A DNA stretch of 64,000 nt. It comes from Apostichopus japonicus. Taxonomy: Eukaryota > Echinodermata > Holothuroidea > Aspidochirotida > Stichopodidae. A program made the position numbers and the translations under genes. The DNA lies in assembly GCF_037975245.1 (NCBI RefSeq), contig NC_092562.1, positions 25,435,054 to 25,499,053 of the forward strand, given 5' to 3'. The notes under the pieces were generated by a model. The model searched no databases and was not told the DNA's origin. It saw nothing but the letters and a program-made list of their open reading frames with translations. Below, piece after piece: positions 12,265-23,999 of this stretch (position 1 is the first letter of the stretch; each line of letters opens with the position of its first letter).

Positions 12265-12408
12265 ATGGCATACTCCACACCTTCCAAGGACATGACAGAG
12301 ACTGTTTGCCAGTGCCCTGTTTGCTCGGATCAACTTAAAGATCCGAAACTGTTACCATGTCTTCATCGATATTGTAGGGATTGCTTGACATCGGTCATTC
12401 TATCATAA
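12265..12408 (+). pseudogene. Truncated TRIM copy: 47-codon partial RING
   Basis: The frame starts at ATG 12265 after the same 3' splice site context as the full TRIM gene (TTCTGCTCATTCTCTAG, exon from 12237). It reproduces the first 46-47 residues with one visible amino-acid change (Ala-Tyr-Ser for Ala-Ser-Ser after Met) and then hits TAA at the duplication breakpoint. It keeps C17-x2-C20, C32-x-H34, C37-x2-C40 of the RING but lacks the last Cys pair (C55/C58), so it cannot bind both zinc ions. B-boxes, coiled coil and propeller are missing. The upstream region is copied too, so it might still be transcribed, but the peptide is unlikely to work as a ligase. Confidence 0.85.
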
Positions 12409-12612
12409 AATAAGAGGTTTTGAACTTGAATACCCACTCTCTTTATTTTTGGCTAGGCAAAACACTTACATGCAAGTTTCAGTTTTTTTACATGCAAGTT
12501 TTAGTGGGCATGAGTCGAGATGCCAACCAGAAACCTGCCATACATACACACACATATATATGTTATATATGTTATAAATATATATATATGTATATATATA
12601 TATGTATATGTG

Positions 12613-12675
<63 letters not shown>

Positions 12676-13760
12676 GTTTATATATATATATATATATATA
12701 ATAATTATGATAATTTTGCACCGTTTTTGGACCGTGAGTTAAACAAGCAATAAAAATGTTGATACATGTCTAACATGCACTGAGATGCATTATGTGCCAA
12801 CCTATAGCGGCACTCTGCTTAGTGTAAATATCTACTCTGGCAGCCCTGGGACACACATCTCACTAATCAAAACTTGGGAGCTATGATGTATGTAATATAT
12901 ATATATATATATATGATAGAGAAATAAAAGTTTATGTTTGTATTGTAAAAAAATTGATTAATCAATCATGAACACCTGGTTGACACCATCTTTTTTTTTC
13001 TACTCTTTTGTAGCATGCTATGAAGATCGGCTGAAGAGGCAGAACCTTTCTTAGGAGGAATTTGCCATCGAGGAAAAGAAGTTTAAAAAATTTATTACAG
13101 AAAAAATAATGGATTTGAATGGGGCACAAAGGAAAAAGACCAATAACAACGAAGTGGGACATGCTAGAATATCTATTGAGGGGAGTGGAGGGACGGATGT
13201 TTTGTCTTCTTTTGAGATGTTTCACAACGCCACGATGGTGTGCTTTTACTTTAATTATATATTACTTTATATTATATACCAGAACGTATTCTTAAATATC
13301 TTGTAAAAAACTGTTACATTCCATTCATATTTTTAATCTATATGTTCCTTTTTTCAAATTCACACTATAGGATTATTTATTTCATAACTTATCCTTCTTC
13401 AGATTCCTGCCAGTATATTTCCCCCATGCCTTTTATTTTATTTGTGTTTTTATTTCCCCTTGCCTTTTAGTTTATTTGTATTTTTATTTCCCCTTGCCTT
13501 TTATTTTGTTTGTATTTCTTAAACAAGTTATCAACTTTCTCACAATGTCATGTCTTTCTCACTTATGTATTTCATAACTTATACTTCTTCAGATTCCTGC
13601 CAGCATATTTCACCTTGCTTTTTATTTTGTATTTCTAAAAGCACACTCTCAGCTAGGAAATTTTTAGAGGGCGGGCCAATTTCATATGTTTCGATGGTTC
13701 ACCGTTAATCACGTGACACGGTATTTGTAATATACTGCCAGTGTACAGTGTACCCTGTAT
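12409..13760. other. Unannotated stretch with simple repeats
   Basis: Contains (TA)n with interspersed G at about 12550-12702, a short (TA)n at 12895-12914, and a T/C-rich region 13377-13640 in which ~33-bp units (ttttatttccccttgcctt) and a larger duplication (ttcataacttat, cttcttcagattcctgccag) recur. No gene was recognised. Confidence 0.6.
12550..12702. repeat. (TA)n microsatellite with TG interruptions
   Basis: About 150 bp of alternating TA with regular tatatatg interruptions, starting about 140 bp after the truncated TRIM copy. Confidence 0.9.
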
Positions 13761-13763
13761 GTA

Positions 13764-13860
13764 AATATACGTAATATATTAATATATACGTAATATATAC
13801 GTAATATACGCACAGTTTCATGCAGTGGTAGCATAACACACGTAACACACGTAACGTGTA
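13764..13860. repeat. Short tandem cgtaatata / cacgtaac repeats
   Basis: Several copies of tatacgtaata, then acacgtaac, ending at a CpG-rich spot (gcggccgcgtcgccgcg) at 13864. Confidence 0.7.
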
Positions 13861-14047
13861 TATTGCGGCCGCGTCGCCGCGCTGTTGAGGTGGAAGGCAC
13901 AGGTTGCTTTATTGTGGGTCCCAATGCCAAAAGCAGTGAGCGACAAAACGGACATGAAATGAAAAGTGTACTTGAGCTGCATGTGCTACGTACGTGGACT
14001 GGGTCTCCAAAAACGATCTACTGGAACAGAGATCGGGGATCGACAAA

Positions 14048-14095
14048 ATGACAAATGCTACCTTCACGGACTGGCATGGCAGATCATACGAGAAG
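14048..14095 (+). CDS. Possible first coding exon of a small unknown gene
   Basis: Speculative. ATG at 14048 opens 16 codons (MTNATFTDWHGRSYEK) that end in AAG followed by gtaggc, a fair splice donor. About 180 bp upstream is a CpG-rich patch (gcggccgcgtcgccgcg) that could mark a promoter. Downstream candidates on the same strand are a stretch near 14765-14810 (ggtag/GGAGATC to GCAAAA/gtagga) and a stretch after a good acceptor at 19043 (ttgtctttttcag) that reads EGVCPIKKLERLVSKLINQKR to a stop in one frame. The phases do not all agree and I recognise no protein family. The case is weak without transcript data. Confidence 0.22.
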
Positions 14096-14328
14096 GTAGG
14101 CAGCAAATTATGCTAACGACTAACGTTATATATTTACTATTTAGGCTACTGCATCGTTTTCCGGCCGAAGTGTTTGGTCTGCCGTAGGCTTCATTGTTAT
14201 ATTGTTCAATAGATCATGCTAGCTAGGCCTACTACTACGAGTACTACAAACTAAGGCAACTAATACACCGAGAGACATAGGCTAGTAGTAGTACAGTAGT
14301 AGTATAGTCAGTTTTGCGAAGTTTGGAA

Positions 14329-14534
14329 CACTGCGAAGTTCGGACACCCCTAAGAAATACGCGATTTCACGATGAGACAACCTACAGCAAGAGCCAATTG
14401 CACGAAAAACTACGAAGCTACAGTTATTTTCTCTCCAAAATGACCCAACCATATCAAGTATAGTTTCAGGTGATTTATACCATGAGATATAGTTTTGGGG
14501 TGTTTTAAAGCTTAGGTGTCCGAACTCCGCAGTG
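14329..14534. mobile_element. 206-bp inverted-repeat element (MITE-like)
   Basis: Left end CACTGCGAAGTTCGGACACC is repeated inverted at the right end (rc CACTGCGGAGTTCGGACACC) with one mismatch, extending to a following ctaag. No clear target-site duplication was seen, and a partial direct copy of the terminus (gcgaagtttggaacac) sits just outside on the left. No coding capacity. Confidence 0.6.
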
Positions 14535-14921
14535 TCCATGCTACTGCAGTGCAGGCTGCTGTACAAATTGTAGCCTAGCCTAGACCGAACATTTCATGAA
14601 GTGTTATTTATGCTTTTCTACTTATATTCGCCTACTAAGCATGATCAGTATGGAAGTGTGCGGTATCATGTGTTTGGTTTATGATTCGGTAGCTTTGCAA
14701 ATATGAATAGGACTTAGCCTACATTAGTGTAATATGGATTTGGTAGGGAGATCTCCCCACAAGAAAATTAAACTCGAAAGAAATGCAACTTCTCATGAGC
14801 GGGGCAATAGCAAAAGTAGGACTACTGTGGCCTAGCTCCAGGCCCAGATTTATAAAATTATGCACCATGGAGGGCCTACCTCAAATTGGTGGTTATTCCT
14901 GTCAAGAGCATTTTTGATATG

Positions 14922-16701
14922 CAGTGTTCTCCGCATGTCATTTTTTTGTCCGGGTGGTAATCGCCGTCCTGTGGGTAATCGCCGTCCTGGGGGAGTGGGA
15001 CACCCCCTCCCCTTTGGAAAATTTTTGCCCTCCGAAGGTGGGCTAGACGCCAAATGGTGCAATATTTGGTGCTATATTTGCCTTGCATGTATCTCCAGGA
15101 ATTGGTATTTTTTAGGCAGTGTTTTAAATTTTCTCTTACGTTTGCCAAATGAAAAAAAATAAGAACACTTCAAAATTGTTGCTGAAATATGAGTAGTAAT
15201 GAATAGGCCCTAAGTCCAATCAAAAATTATTCTACACTGTGCAAGGCTAACCCAACACAGCCTGTGCTTGACTGGGATAACTGCCAAGTTCAGGCATATC
15301 AACCAATTATCAGTCCCTATTAGACAGATGCACACAATGAATGAAAGAATGATAAATAGATGATCAAATAACAAATTAGTCTTTATTTATTTCAACACCA
15401 ACAGGATAACAACTGCAGTGAGAAAGTTGAAAAGAAATAAAGTTTATCAACTTCATGACTTTTGAAGTTCGTAAAAACCCGGCCTTTACAACATTCACTG
15501 TATAGAGAACAAAACTCTGAAAATCAGTAGAGAAATTACCAATTGTGTACGAAAAGTAGGTTGGTACACCTTTCAAATTTTACGAAAGCTCGAGCAAAAT
15601 ACTTTCGAAAAATTCACGCGAAACTGGCATTTCGTGCTAAATGCAACTAATTTCATGTAAACAAGGCTCTAGTACACCCATTTATGAATTAACCATAAGA
15701 CCACATCTGGTGTTGAGCGGCAGAAAAAGAAATTATTTTCTAGAATTTTCACAAAAAAAGGAAAAATTACTATCCTATCATAGTTAAGTGTATAGTAAAT
15801 AGCCTAACCACTTCGTCGTTACGGATCTCACGTAACAACAAAAACACAACTTAAATTGTATTTTGCGAAGTTGACGTTCTCTACAAGGACATGGAAACAA
15901 TATTTAGCATTTAGTTAATCATGCCAAGTGGCCTAAAACATGGGATTGCACGTTTTACTTTCATAAAGATGGCCATACTGTAGCTATTGAGGCCTTGATA
16001 TCGTGCTATGTCTGTATGGTATAGACTGTGCCTGGTGTATCATGGGGAATAGATTGTTTTGTTCATGCGAAGGAGTCAGTTGGCTTGAGGTGTGTTTAAC
16101 TTACCCTAATGTTACGGGGATATTTACCTACTTTTCTTGAACGTATAAGATAATATTTCGCATAAATTTACCGATCCTTTACTGACTGACCTAATTAATT
16201 CTAGAGTGGAGCCAAAATAGTTTACTCCATGAAAAGTTTTTTTGGAAACGTGCCAAAAATGTTAAAAAAACAGGTGTTAGACAGGGGCTTGTTTTGCAAG
16301 GTACCTTGGAAAACTCGAAACACATGAAGCCAGCCTACCGTGATATTTAAGTAGGGTTAAACACTGCAGTTGTAAACTGATGTACGTATCGTGCACGCTG
16401 TTCATTGTTAGGCATTCTAGAAACGGGGCTTTGCCGAACGTAGTTTGTTTCATAATATCGACAGTTTTGTAAATCGTCGCGGCCGCGGCAGAAACAAAAC
16501 ATGTAGTTTCGATCAAATTCGTCACTCTTAAAGAATATGAGTGACTTTTAGAAAATGTTTGACGAGGTGCCAGTGTATTTTTTTTTGGCCGGGCGGCCGA
16601 GTTTTTCGTCCGGGCGGTAGCTTTATGTCCGGGCGCTAGCCAGCCTTTTCAAATTTTGTCCGGGCGGCGCGCCCGGACAAAACCGGTAGTGGAGAACACT
16701 G
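14922..16701. mobile_element. 1.78-kb non-autonomous DNA transposon, 6-bp TSD
   Basis: Termini CAGTGTTCTCC and GGAGAACACTG are perfect 11-bp inverted repeats. They are flanked immediately by GATATG on both sides (14916-14921 and 16702-16707), a 6-bp target-site duplication. Further matching motifs lie just inside each end (tttgtccggg on the left, cccggacaaaa on the right). The right end is packed with copies of gtccgggcgg in both orientations and can fold on itself. No transposase frame was seen. Terminal CAGTG would fit hAT-like elements, but a 6-bp duplication is atypical for them, so the superfamily is open. Confidence 0.8.
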
Positions 16702-17167
16702 GATATGGGCATATTTATTTTGTAACTGTAAGTCTAGTATGCAATGAGATACGTGAGGGACGGGCCTATACGCAATATTTACTGTTTTCATTTCCTATTC
16801 TACTTTACCAGCACAATTATAGAGTTCCTAGCAACAAATAAATTAGTCTGACAATTTGAAAATTTACTGCATATTAGCATGCATGGTCATTTTCAGTTAT
16901 AGACTACTAATTTGTGTAGCCATTTCAGTTTGGCTTTTTTTTTGTCTGAGAATGGGTTCTTAAGTGGTGAAATAACCTCCAATCTGCTGAGCAACTCCAA
17001 GATGAATTAAGTTACTAAGGCATTGGGTTCTTTTACTTTTTTAAGTCTAATATGCATAGGCTAGGATATTTACTTTGCTTCACTTGTTTGTCAATCCACA
17101 TAGCCACTTTAGCTGTGGATGATTCTCCACTTGCAAAAAAAAAAATGTACGCATTAATTTAAAGGCT

Positions 17168-17425
17168 GTGGCTATTCTTACAACTAGTCATAACAATTAT
17201 TTATAAACTATTCTTACGACATCGGCGAATTCATGCGCAGTAAAGTAAATAAAGCAACTGTGCATGTAGTAGGGGTAAACCTAACCCTAACCCAACCCTT
17301 AACCGGAAAATATTGTTACTCCTAGTCGTAAAAATAGTACTCCTAGTCGTAAAAATAGCCACGTTAAAGCAACTGTGCATGCGTAAATGGGAATTATTGT
17401 TATGACTAGTCGTAAGAATAGCCAC
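17168..17425. mobile_element. 258-bp MITE with 30-bp terminal inverted repeats
   Basis: GTGGCTATTCTTACAACTAG plus TCATAACAAT at 17168-17197 is inverted at 17396-17425 with one mismatch. The interior holds two copies of aaagcaactgtgcatg and a short telomere-like run (cctaaccctaaccc) at about 17280. No clear target duplication was seen. Confidence 0.7.
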
Positions 17426-17429
17426 TTTG

Positions 17430-20400
17430 TAATTTAAATTCTTTTTATCCCAAATTAGAGTATGCCTATAATACTCCCAACTTGGTATAGTAACTTAAAA
17501 AAACGGTAGCGGCTTTTCCTGTAACTGTAGTGTAAAGTGATAACTGATATAACTAAGTTTTCCAAATTAATTCAAAACTCAAAAGCCTTCTCAGAAAGAA
17601 GCTACACTACTGTAGCTCTACAGGCTCCTTTGTTGAATTAGTGAAGGATAGTAGATATTGTTCACATATTTATGCATTCATAACATGATAGTTTGCTATC
17701 ATCGTTGTTTAATCATAATATCAAGGACAACAAATCAATGTCACCAATAATTGTGAATGCCACCATTTTATGTTCGACAAAATTTACCACATTTAATTTA
17801 AAGGATACACCATGCATGGCACATTGACGGACACTGACGCACATATTGTAGTTGTAATAACGCACCAAATATGCGCTTCATTGGACATGACGCACCATTC
17901 CGGGGGTCGTTGAGTCCGTCTTACAATAATTGATAATTTCATCATGATATAGAAATTAAAGACATTTGCCAAAATATAACAACATCATAGGCTTCATAGC
18001 TCTACACATAATCTGATCATGCAGTTCTAAAAATTATACAAAATGAAAATGATACTACTGATTTGTGAGAGAACTAGAATGGTCACCCATTATATACCAT
18101 ATCATGTTTCTATAGTATCTTTTAAACACTTCATTGTTTAGGGCACTCCTGTAGAATATTCCGTAATTTTTAGTCTTGGAAATAAGCAAAGCCTAGCTAT
18201 ATTTTTGAAAGCAATTATGCATCCCTGAACATGATGAAATTTGGTGACATATTAGTGTATGAGCAAGCCTACTGGGACATTGCCATTGTAACATCAAAAC
18301 GTTATGACATTTAGTGTATGTAAGGTATTAGTAGATGAGTTATAATACTGCAGGTGTATACTACTGTACTAACATAGAAATAAGAAATATAATAGAAACT
18401 GTTGCACATCACTAGTTTAGGTTTGCACTATATTAGTAAATGGACCATTCTTGAATACTTGCAGAGTTGACACTATACATACTGTAAATCATAAAGCAGA
18501 TGTGATGAATTTATGCTGCCAATAGCAAAGTTCTGTATTAACTAGTAGTGTAATTACTGTTCTGTGTTTGCAAACTTGATTTGAAGTTTTGACTATTTAG
18601 TGAAGGGCAAAATGTGGTATTCAGTAATTTATGTTGGAAGTTATATAATTCACTATGTCAGGGATTTGCTCACACTGGGCAGCTACTGTACGCCCAGCAG
18701 TTCTGAATGCCGCCCCGCACAAACAGTATTTAAACTTTTTCGCCCAGCACTTTTTGATGATAATTTAATAAGTTTTACCATAACCAAAATCTGGGAGAAT
18801 ATATGGCACAGAATAGGAATATAGCACCACCTAAGCATACTTCATGTGCAAAATTTGTCCATTTGGGGGGGGGGGGGCCGGGGGGTACCCCACCCATGAA
18901 ATCCCTCTCCCAGGGTGTGGATCACACTACCGCCCAATCTGCCTGGCACTCAAATATTCATGAGCACTTCCCTGCTATGTGTACAGTATGCATTCTGATA
19001 TATTATTAACTTTGCACATCCCGGTATTATTTGTCTTTTTCAGTTGAAGGTGTGTGCCCAATTAAGAAACTCGAGAGGTTGGTATCCAAACTGATCAACC
19101 AGAAAAGATAACACTAGTTCCTCAACGAAAGGCCATGCCCAACAGAGGCTGATGCAGCAATGCACTCCAGCAGCTATACCCCAGTGGAGACTGGTAATTT
19201 TTTGATGTACATACTGTAACCATTCCATGCTGTAAATAAGTCTACATTTTAACTAGGTCTGCAGTCTACTACTGTAGGACTGTATATGACTAACCAGATT
19301 TAGGACATTGGACACATTTATTAATTTATTGTATTATGCTATATTAATGACATAGACATGTAGTGCTAAATATGGTGCTAATACAGCCACTGGAGGTCTG
19401 TAAATGTGAGGGACCCAAAAATGTTCAAACCCCACAAGTTAATGATAACAGTACCTGTAGTATTTTTCCTTATCTCTGAAAAATAAAGACATTTACCAAT
19501 CTTGTAGAATGTGCTACCTACCTGTCTGAAGCAGTTTGTGTTCAAAAATTGCACATTTATTCTTTTCTCTTTATGTTTTCTTTTTATGTTTCATGATGAT
19601 GTGGCATCATTTGTACATACAGTACAGTACTTGCACTGCTTAAAGATAGTTACTCTTAACTGCCTATACTGTAGTTGTCATCTGATCAGGTTGTCATGTG
19701 CATATAGTTTCATATCAGCAAAGACATTGACATTTTTGGCAAATTTTGAGTGTGAGCTATATTTCTAGTTTAACGTGTTAGGGGCATCATTAAGGGGTCT
19801 ACTTTCACCCAGATTTGAACAATACTTTTTAGTTATTACAATGAGTGCAAGTTACAATCTCAGTGAATAAACAAACATAACATTTATGCTGGCTCCAACC
19901 CAGTTACCTTGGCTATGAGCCTGAATGTCTCTTTTGCAATTAAAATCAAATAAATCATATCTTGGAAAATCATTTGAACAGGTATATCTTTCTGATACTT
20001 CTGTCCTCACACAGTGACATAAGTATGTCTTTTTTCCATTTTCATTTCACATTACAGATGTACAGAACATCCTTTAGAGGAACAGTACAGCACAGCATAG
20101 CGTTATGGCATGATGGATGTTTTGCAAGCAGATATAAGGGTTGGAACTGGAAGTATTTGTGTTGGATTGTTTCATTAATAAATGTGTGCTTCTCTACTTT
20201 ACGTAAGATGATTGTCATATTTCTTGTTCTCCAGTGAAAGCTATGGATTTGCATAGTGAACGTTGTTAACATGGATACGGACAATTTTGAAATAGCTGAT
20301 GTCAAAGCAGTTTCTCAGCTTATTTAAATACCATACATCAAGGACACAAGAGTGGACAATGGGAGTAACAAGTATCCAGAATGTAGATATCACAAGGCTT

Positions 20401-21800
20401 CAAGACAATTGAACAAACTGTACCATAACAGACAACAACAAACATTGTGACTCAGTAAAATGAAGTTACTAAGCTAGTGCAATGTATCATAAGAATTTAT
20501 CTTCTCCATGGTGTCAAACATTGATTGTTGCATTCAGTGTGTTATGTATCCTTCTCCTTTCTGTAGTATTTAGCATTGATTTGCATGTTCATTCATAGTG
20601 TAAGTAAACTACATAATTGATGTCATCAAAGTTACAACTGTGTCATATTAAATAAGTAAATGATTGAAATATTGGTTTCACTACATACTTGATTGTACAC
20701 TATTTGGCTTTCCATGATAGCAATATCTGATCTTTTTAATTACTGTAGCCTGTTCAGTCATACCAGTAGTTCTAATGTGACATTGATCTTGGGTTATTTA
20801 TTGTTGGTACAGAATAACTTGTCTTTATTTTGTATTGTGTGAGATCAATTTAACATAACATATATTATGATGTCATAGAGTGTTGAAGAGGTACTCTAAC
20901 TTGCAGCTAGTAGTGATAAAACAGTTCATTCAGTGCTCTCATGATAACCCCAGTGGGGCCCAGTGGCAGATGGAGATAGTGGCAGATGGAGATGTTTGAA
21001 ATGCAGGGGACATTATAGGGTCTTTTGAAGTTTTGGCAAAAGTTCTTTTGCATGTAAAGCTGCTATACTTATCATGGAGAAGTTCCACAATGGAGGCATG
21101 GCGTCTCCTAGCCTTATTTGGGTATATGTCCTTGCATTCCGTATTTGGAACACTGCCCTACTATTGTTTGTATTGCTTATTCTAAAGTTAGGTAAGTCAG
21201 TATTGTAACATGTTTTTATTTTTAACACATTGATTGCATCTGTACAGTTCTTACATTGAGTTCAACTATATACAATAACCATGAGCAGGGAAAACTTACC
21301 ACTATCTCACTTGCATTTCTTAATGTTCAAGTGACCATATTCATACTTTAACCAAAGCATTTCTTCCATATTAAATAGTGTTTATCCAGAGTAGGTTACA
21401 GGATATTTTCAAGGTGGGCTATGTAGTATTGTCCCCAATTTAGCATGCTATAATTGCTAGAATATTTAATATATTCCTAGAGGTCTTTACTTTCCAAATT
21501 GTTCTAAGGCATTCTAATTGAAAGCATAAGATGCCTGAATGTCCCAGTGAGGTAAATTTCCTGGAAGGTGGTAATAAAACCAGTTTCAAAACTTTGACCA
21601 AAGGTAACCATATTTGAATATCTGGTTTATTTGGGGCCAATACAGCATACTCTGGTCGAGAGTTGGCGTGGAAGCCACCATATGTTTGTATTAATGCAGT
21701 AAAATGTAGTAAAGGCAGCTGGAGGAGTCCAGTTTACCCCTGTGCCGAAGGTCATGAATTCATCTTTTAGGTTTTTGGAGAACACTTTAACCTTCTTACC
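17430..21800. other. Unannotated stretch, no gene established
   Basis: AT-rich DNA with a G homopolymer at about 18846-18858 and a good 3' splice-site-like sequence at 19043. No coding family, RNA gene or paired repeat end was recognised. Confidence 0.45.
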
Positions 21801-21801
21801 A

Positions 21802-22306
21802 CAGAGCTCCCAACTGACCCACAATTCGCGGGTTGGACCCGCATTCTAACACCCAAAGCCCCTGACCCGCGCAAGCATCCCAAAAACCTGCATTGTAATT
21901 GACAAGTATACATAAAAAAATTGCATCAAATTTGGACTTAGCAACCATCATTTCTTTAGCATTTAGCATAATAGAGTATAAAACCTCCTTTACATCATCA
22001 TTTGAACCTCAAATTAGGCTATATTTCATTTCATTGGGGCGAGCAGCGAACATTTTCATGCCACGGGCAAGAATGAATTATCACCTACTACTCAATTTAT
22101 TGATGTTACACACAAAAAAATGCATATTTCTCAGAAAATTGTGGGTGACAAAAGCCTTTCTAGGTGCCACCATTTTATATGTAGGCATCACCAGGATTCC
22201 AAAAAAAAATAAAAAGGGGAGGGAGACACCCCCCATATACCCCTCCCCCAGGACGGCAATTCGTGGCATGGACCAGCATTTGCCTTCTCAAGAGTTGGGA
22301 GCTATG
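21802..22306. mobile_element. About 0.5-kb inverted-repeat element
   Basis: AGCTCCCAACT at 21805-21815 is inverted at 22293-22303. Just inside both ends a second motif occurs in direct orientation (caattcg, tggacc, gcatt). No convincing target duplication and no transposase frame were seen, so this is a tentative non-autonomous element. Confidence 0.45.
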
Positions 22307-22454
22307 CGACCATACCATTAACGACATGTCTCTATAGGCCAAGGGGATTGAATCCTTAGGTAGCCGTCCTGAGCTAGTGCGAATCAGCAGAGAGAGGTTG
22401 TGGATGCTACGCCTTTGCACCATTCAACCTCATGGGCTCAACATTCAGGAAGGA

Positions 22455-22700
22455 CATGATTAACTTTTCTTCATTCCCCCCCCCTTCTCCCCTTGCCCCC
22501 TCCCCCATTACTCCAAGTTTTCTCATAGCTTTTTCCACCCCTTTTTTTCTCCACACTTTTCTGTCGTTGTCCTTCTCCAGTTTATTCCCTACCCCTTCCC
22601 TTAATCCTCTCTTTGTCCCTCCACTGTTTATCTCCTACCTATCCTCTTCCCCTGTTGGTTTTTATCTTTCCTTCTTCTCTCCATCCCTTGTCTACTAATC
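22455..22700. repeat. Long pyrimidine-rich tract
   Basis: About 245 bp almost entirely C and T on the plus strand (ccccccccttctcccc, tttccacccc and so on). This is the sort of sequence that can form triplex DNA. An 88-codon open frame across it is a composition artefact. Confidence 0.8.
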
Positions 22701-23389
22701 CCCTTACATCTATCTCTTTGTGTTCACCATGCTCATTAACCTGTCTGTATTATGTGCGTGTTTTTTCTACACAGGCTCTCTAGTGGATAAGCTGTTTGCT
22801 CACTGTTTTATTTATTTTGAACTCAAGTATTGAAGAACGTTAGGCCAGAAGCAAGTCGTTTCGTCAAATAACAGTACATAAGCAGCACACATTCAGTCAC
22901 ATGTTTATAGAGAATTACACGACGAAACTATTCGCATTTTATTTCTTCAGCAATTTGCCCAACAAAAATCGGCAGCACGAAATCATACGGGCCCATATGA
23001 CTTTCCATAACAACTACCTGCTGCTACGAGCTGGTATAGCGTTTTCCCAGCAGTACAATATGCACTGTTCCATATAGCAAATCGAAAAATTGTGTAACTC
23101 GAATAGCACACAGTACAATTACACAGTGTGCCTATAGGTTACGCAACACTGAGAGGCAGATTAGAATCTCGGAAATCTGATACCTTCGCGGTAACGGTAC
23201 CCATTTGCGTATGCTGTTTATAGCTAAGGATGAGAATGCCATATTAAAGAAATGAATACGTTGCCGCTGTGAGAAGAGGGCAGCATTGCTTTTATTTTTT
23301 AATCGGGGAATACGTTGAGACAAGATTTTTGATTTTAGCAATTTCCTAGCTGAGAGTGTGCCTTTGATCTTTGTAAACCAGCCGATAAC

Positions 23390-23996
23390 TATTTCCTTAG
23401 TAACCTCACTGCCTGTGGCTTTCACCCAACTATTAGCAAGCCCACTAGAGTCACTACTAACAGTTCTTCTCTTATTGATAATATACTTAAAAACTTAAAT
23501 AATACCAATGCTGGTGCTAAGGTGAATCATGTTGGTGTTTTCACAACTGATATCAGTGATCATTTTCCTATTTTTTACACTCTATTTTGAAGTCAAGTAC
23601 TGTTCCTGGTTATGCTCCAATTTACTCTCGCAATTATTCTGAACATAATATCCGACATTTTGCCTCCTGTATATCTAGCACTGATTGGAGTGAAGTTTTT
23701 CTGGCAAAGGACACAAACAGTGCATTTAATACCTTCAATAATAGTTTTAGCCAGTCTTATTCAGACTGCTTCCCACTGTATAGAGTACGGCAAAGGCTAA
23801 AGAATAATCAACCTTGGATTACAAGTGGACTCCTTGTCTCAATTAAACGTAAGAATATACTGTACAAGACTTACTTAAAGTCACAAAATCAAGTTAACAA
23901 AGAGTCCTTCACCAAATATCGAAATATCCTCAATCACAGTATGCGCATAGCAAAGAGAAAACATTATACATGTATGCATATTCAACAGCTCTAAAC
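23390..23996 (+). pseudogene. LINE fragment: endonuclease C-terminus and linker
   Basis: The plus-strand frame shows LTACGFHPTISKPTRVT, then SSSLIDNILKN and TDISDHFPIFYTLF, the typical end of an apurinic-type LINE endonuclease, then a stop at about 23588. A second frame from 23587 carries the linker toward RT (QPWITSGLLVSIKRKN, LYKTYLKSQNQ, FTKYRNILNHSMRIAKRKHY) and stops at 23994. The RT itself is absent. The style is Jockey/CR1-like. A dead fragment truncated at both ends. Confidence 0.8.
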
Positions 23997-23999
23997 ATA

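Noticed and set aside
17275-17305. Interstitial telomere repeat
   Set aside because: Only about two and a half CCCTAA units; too short to claim more than coincidence.
22432-22698. 88-codon Ser/Pro/Phe-rich frame
   Set aside because: Artefact of a pyrimidine-rich tract.
23132-23425. 97-codon minus-strand frame with a vague LINE-like C-terminus
   Set aside because: No firm motif, and it overlaps the start of the plus-strand endonuclease fragment.
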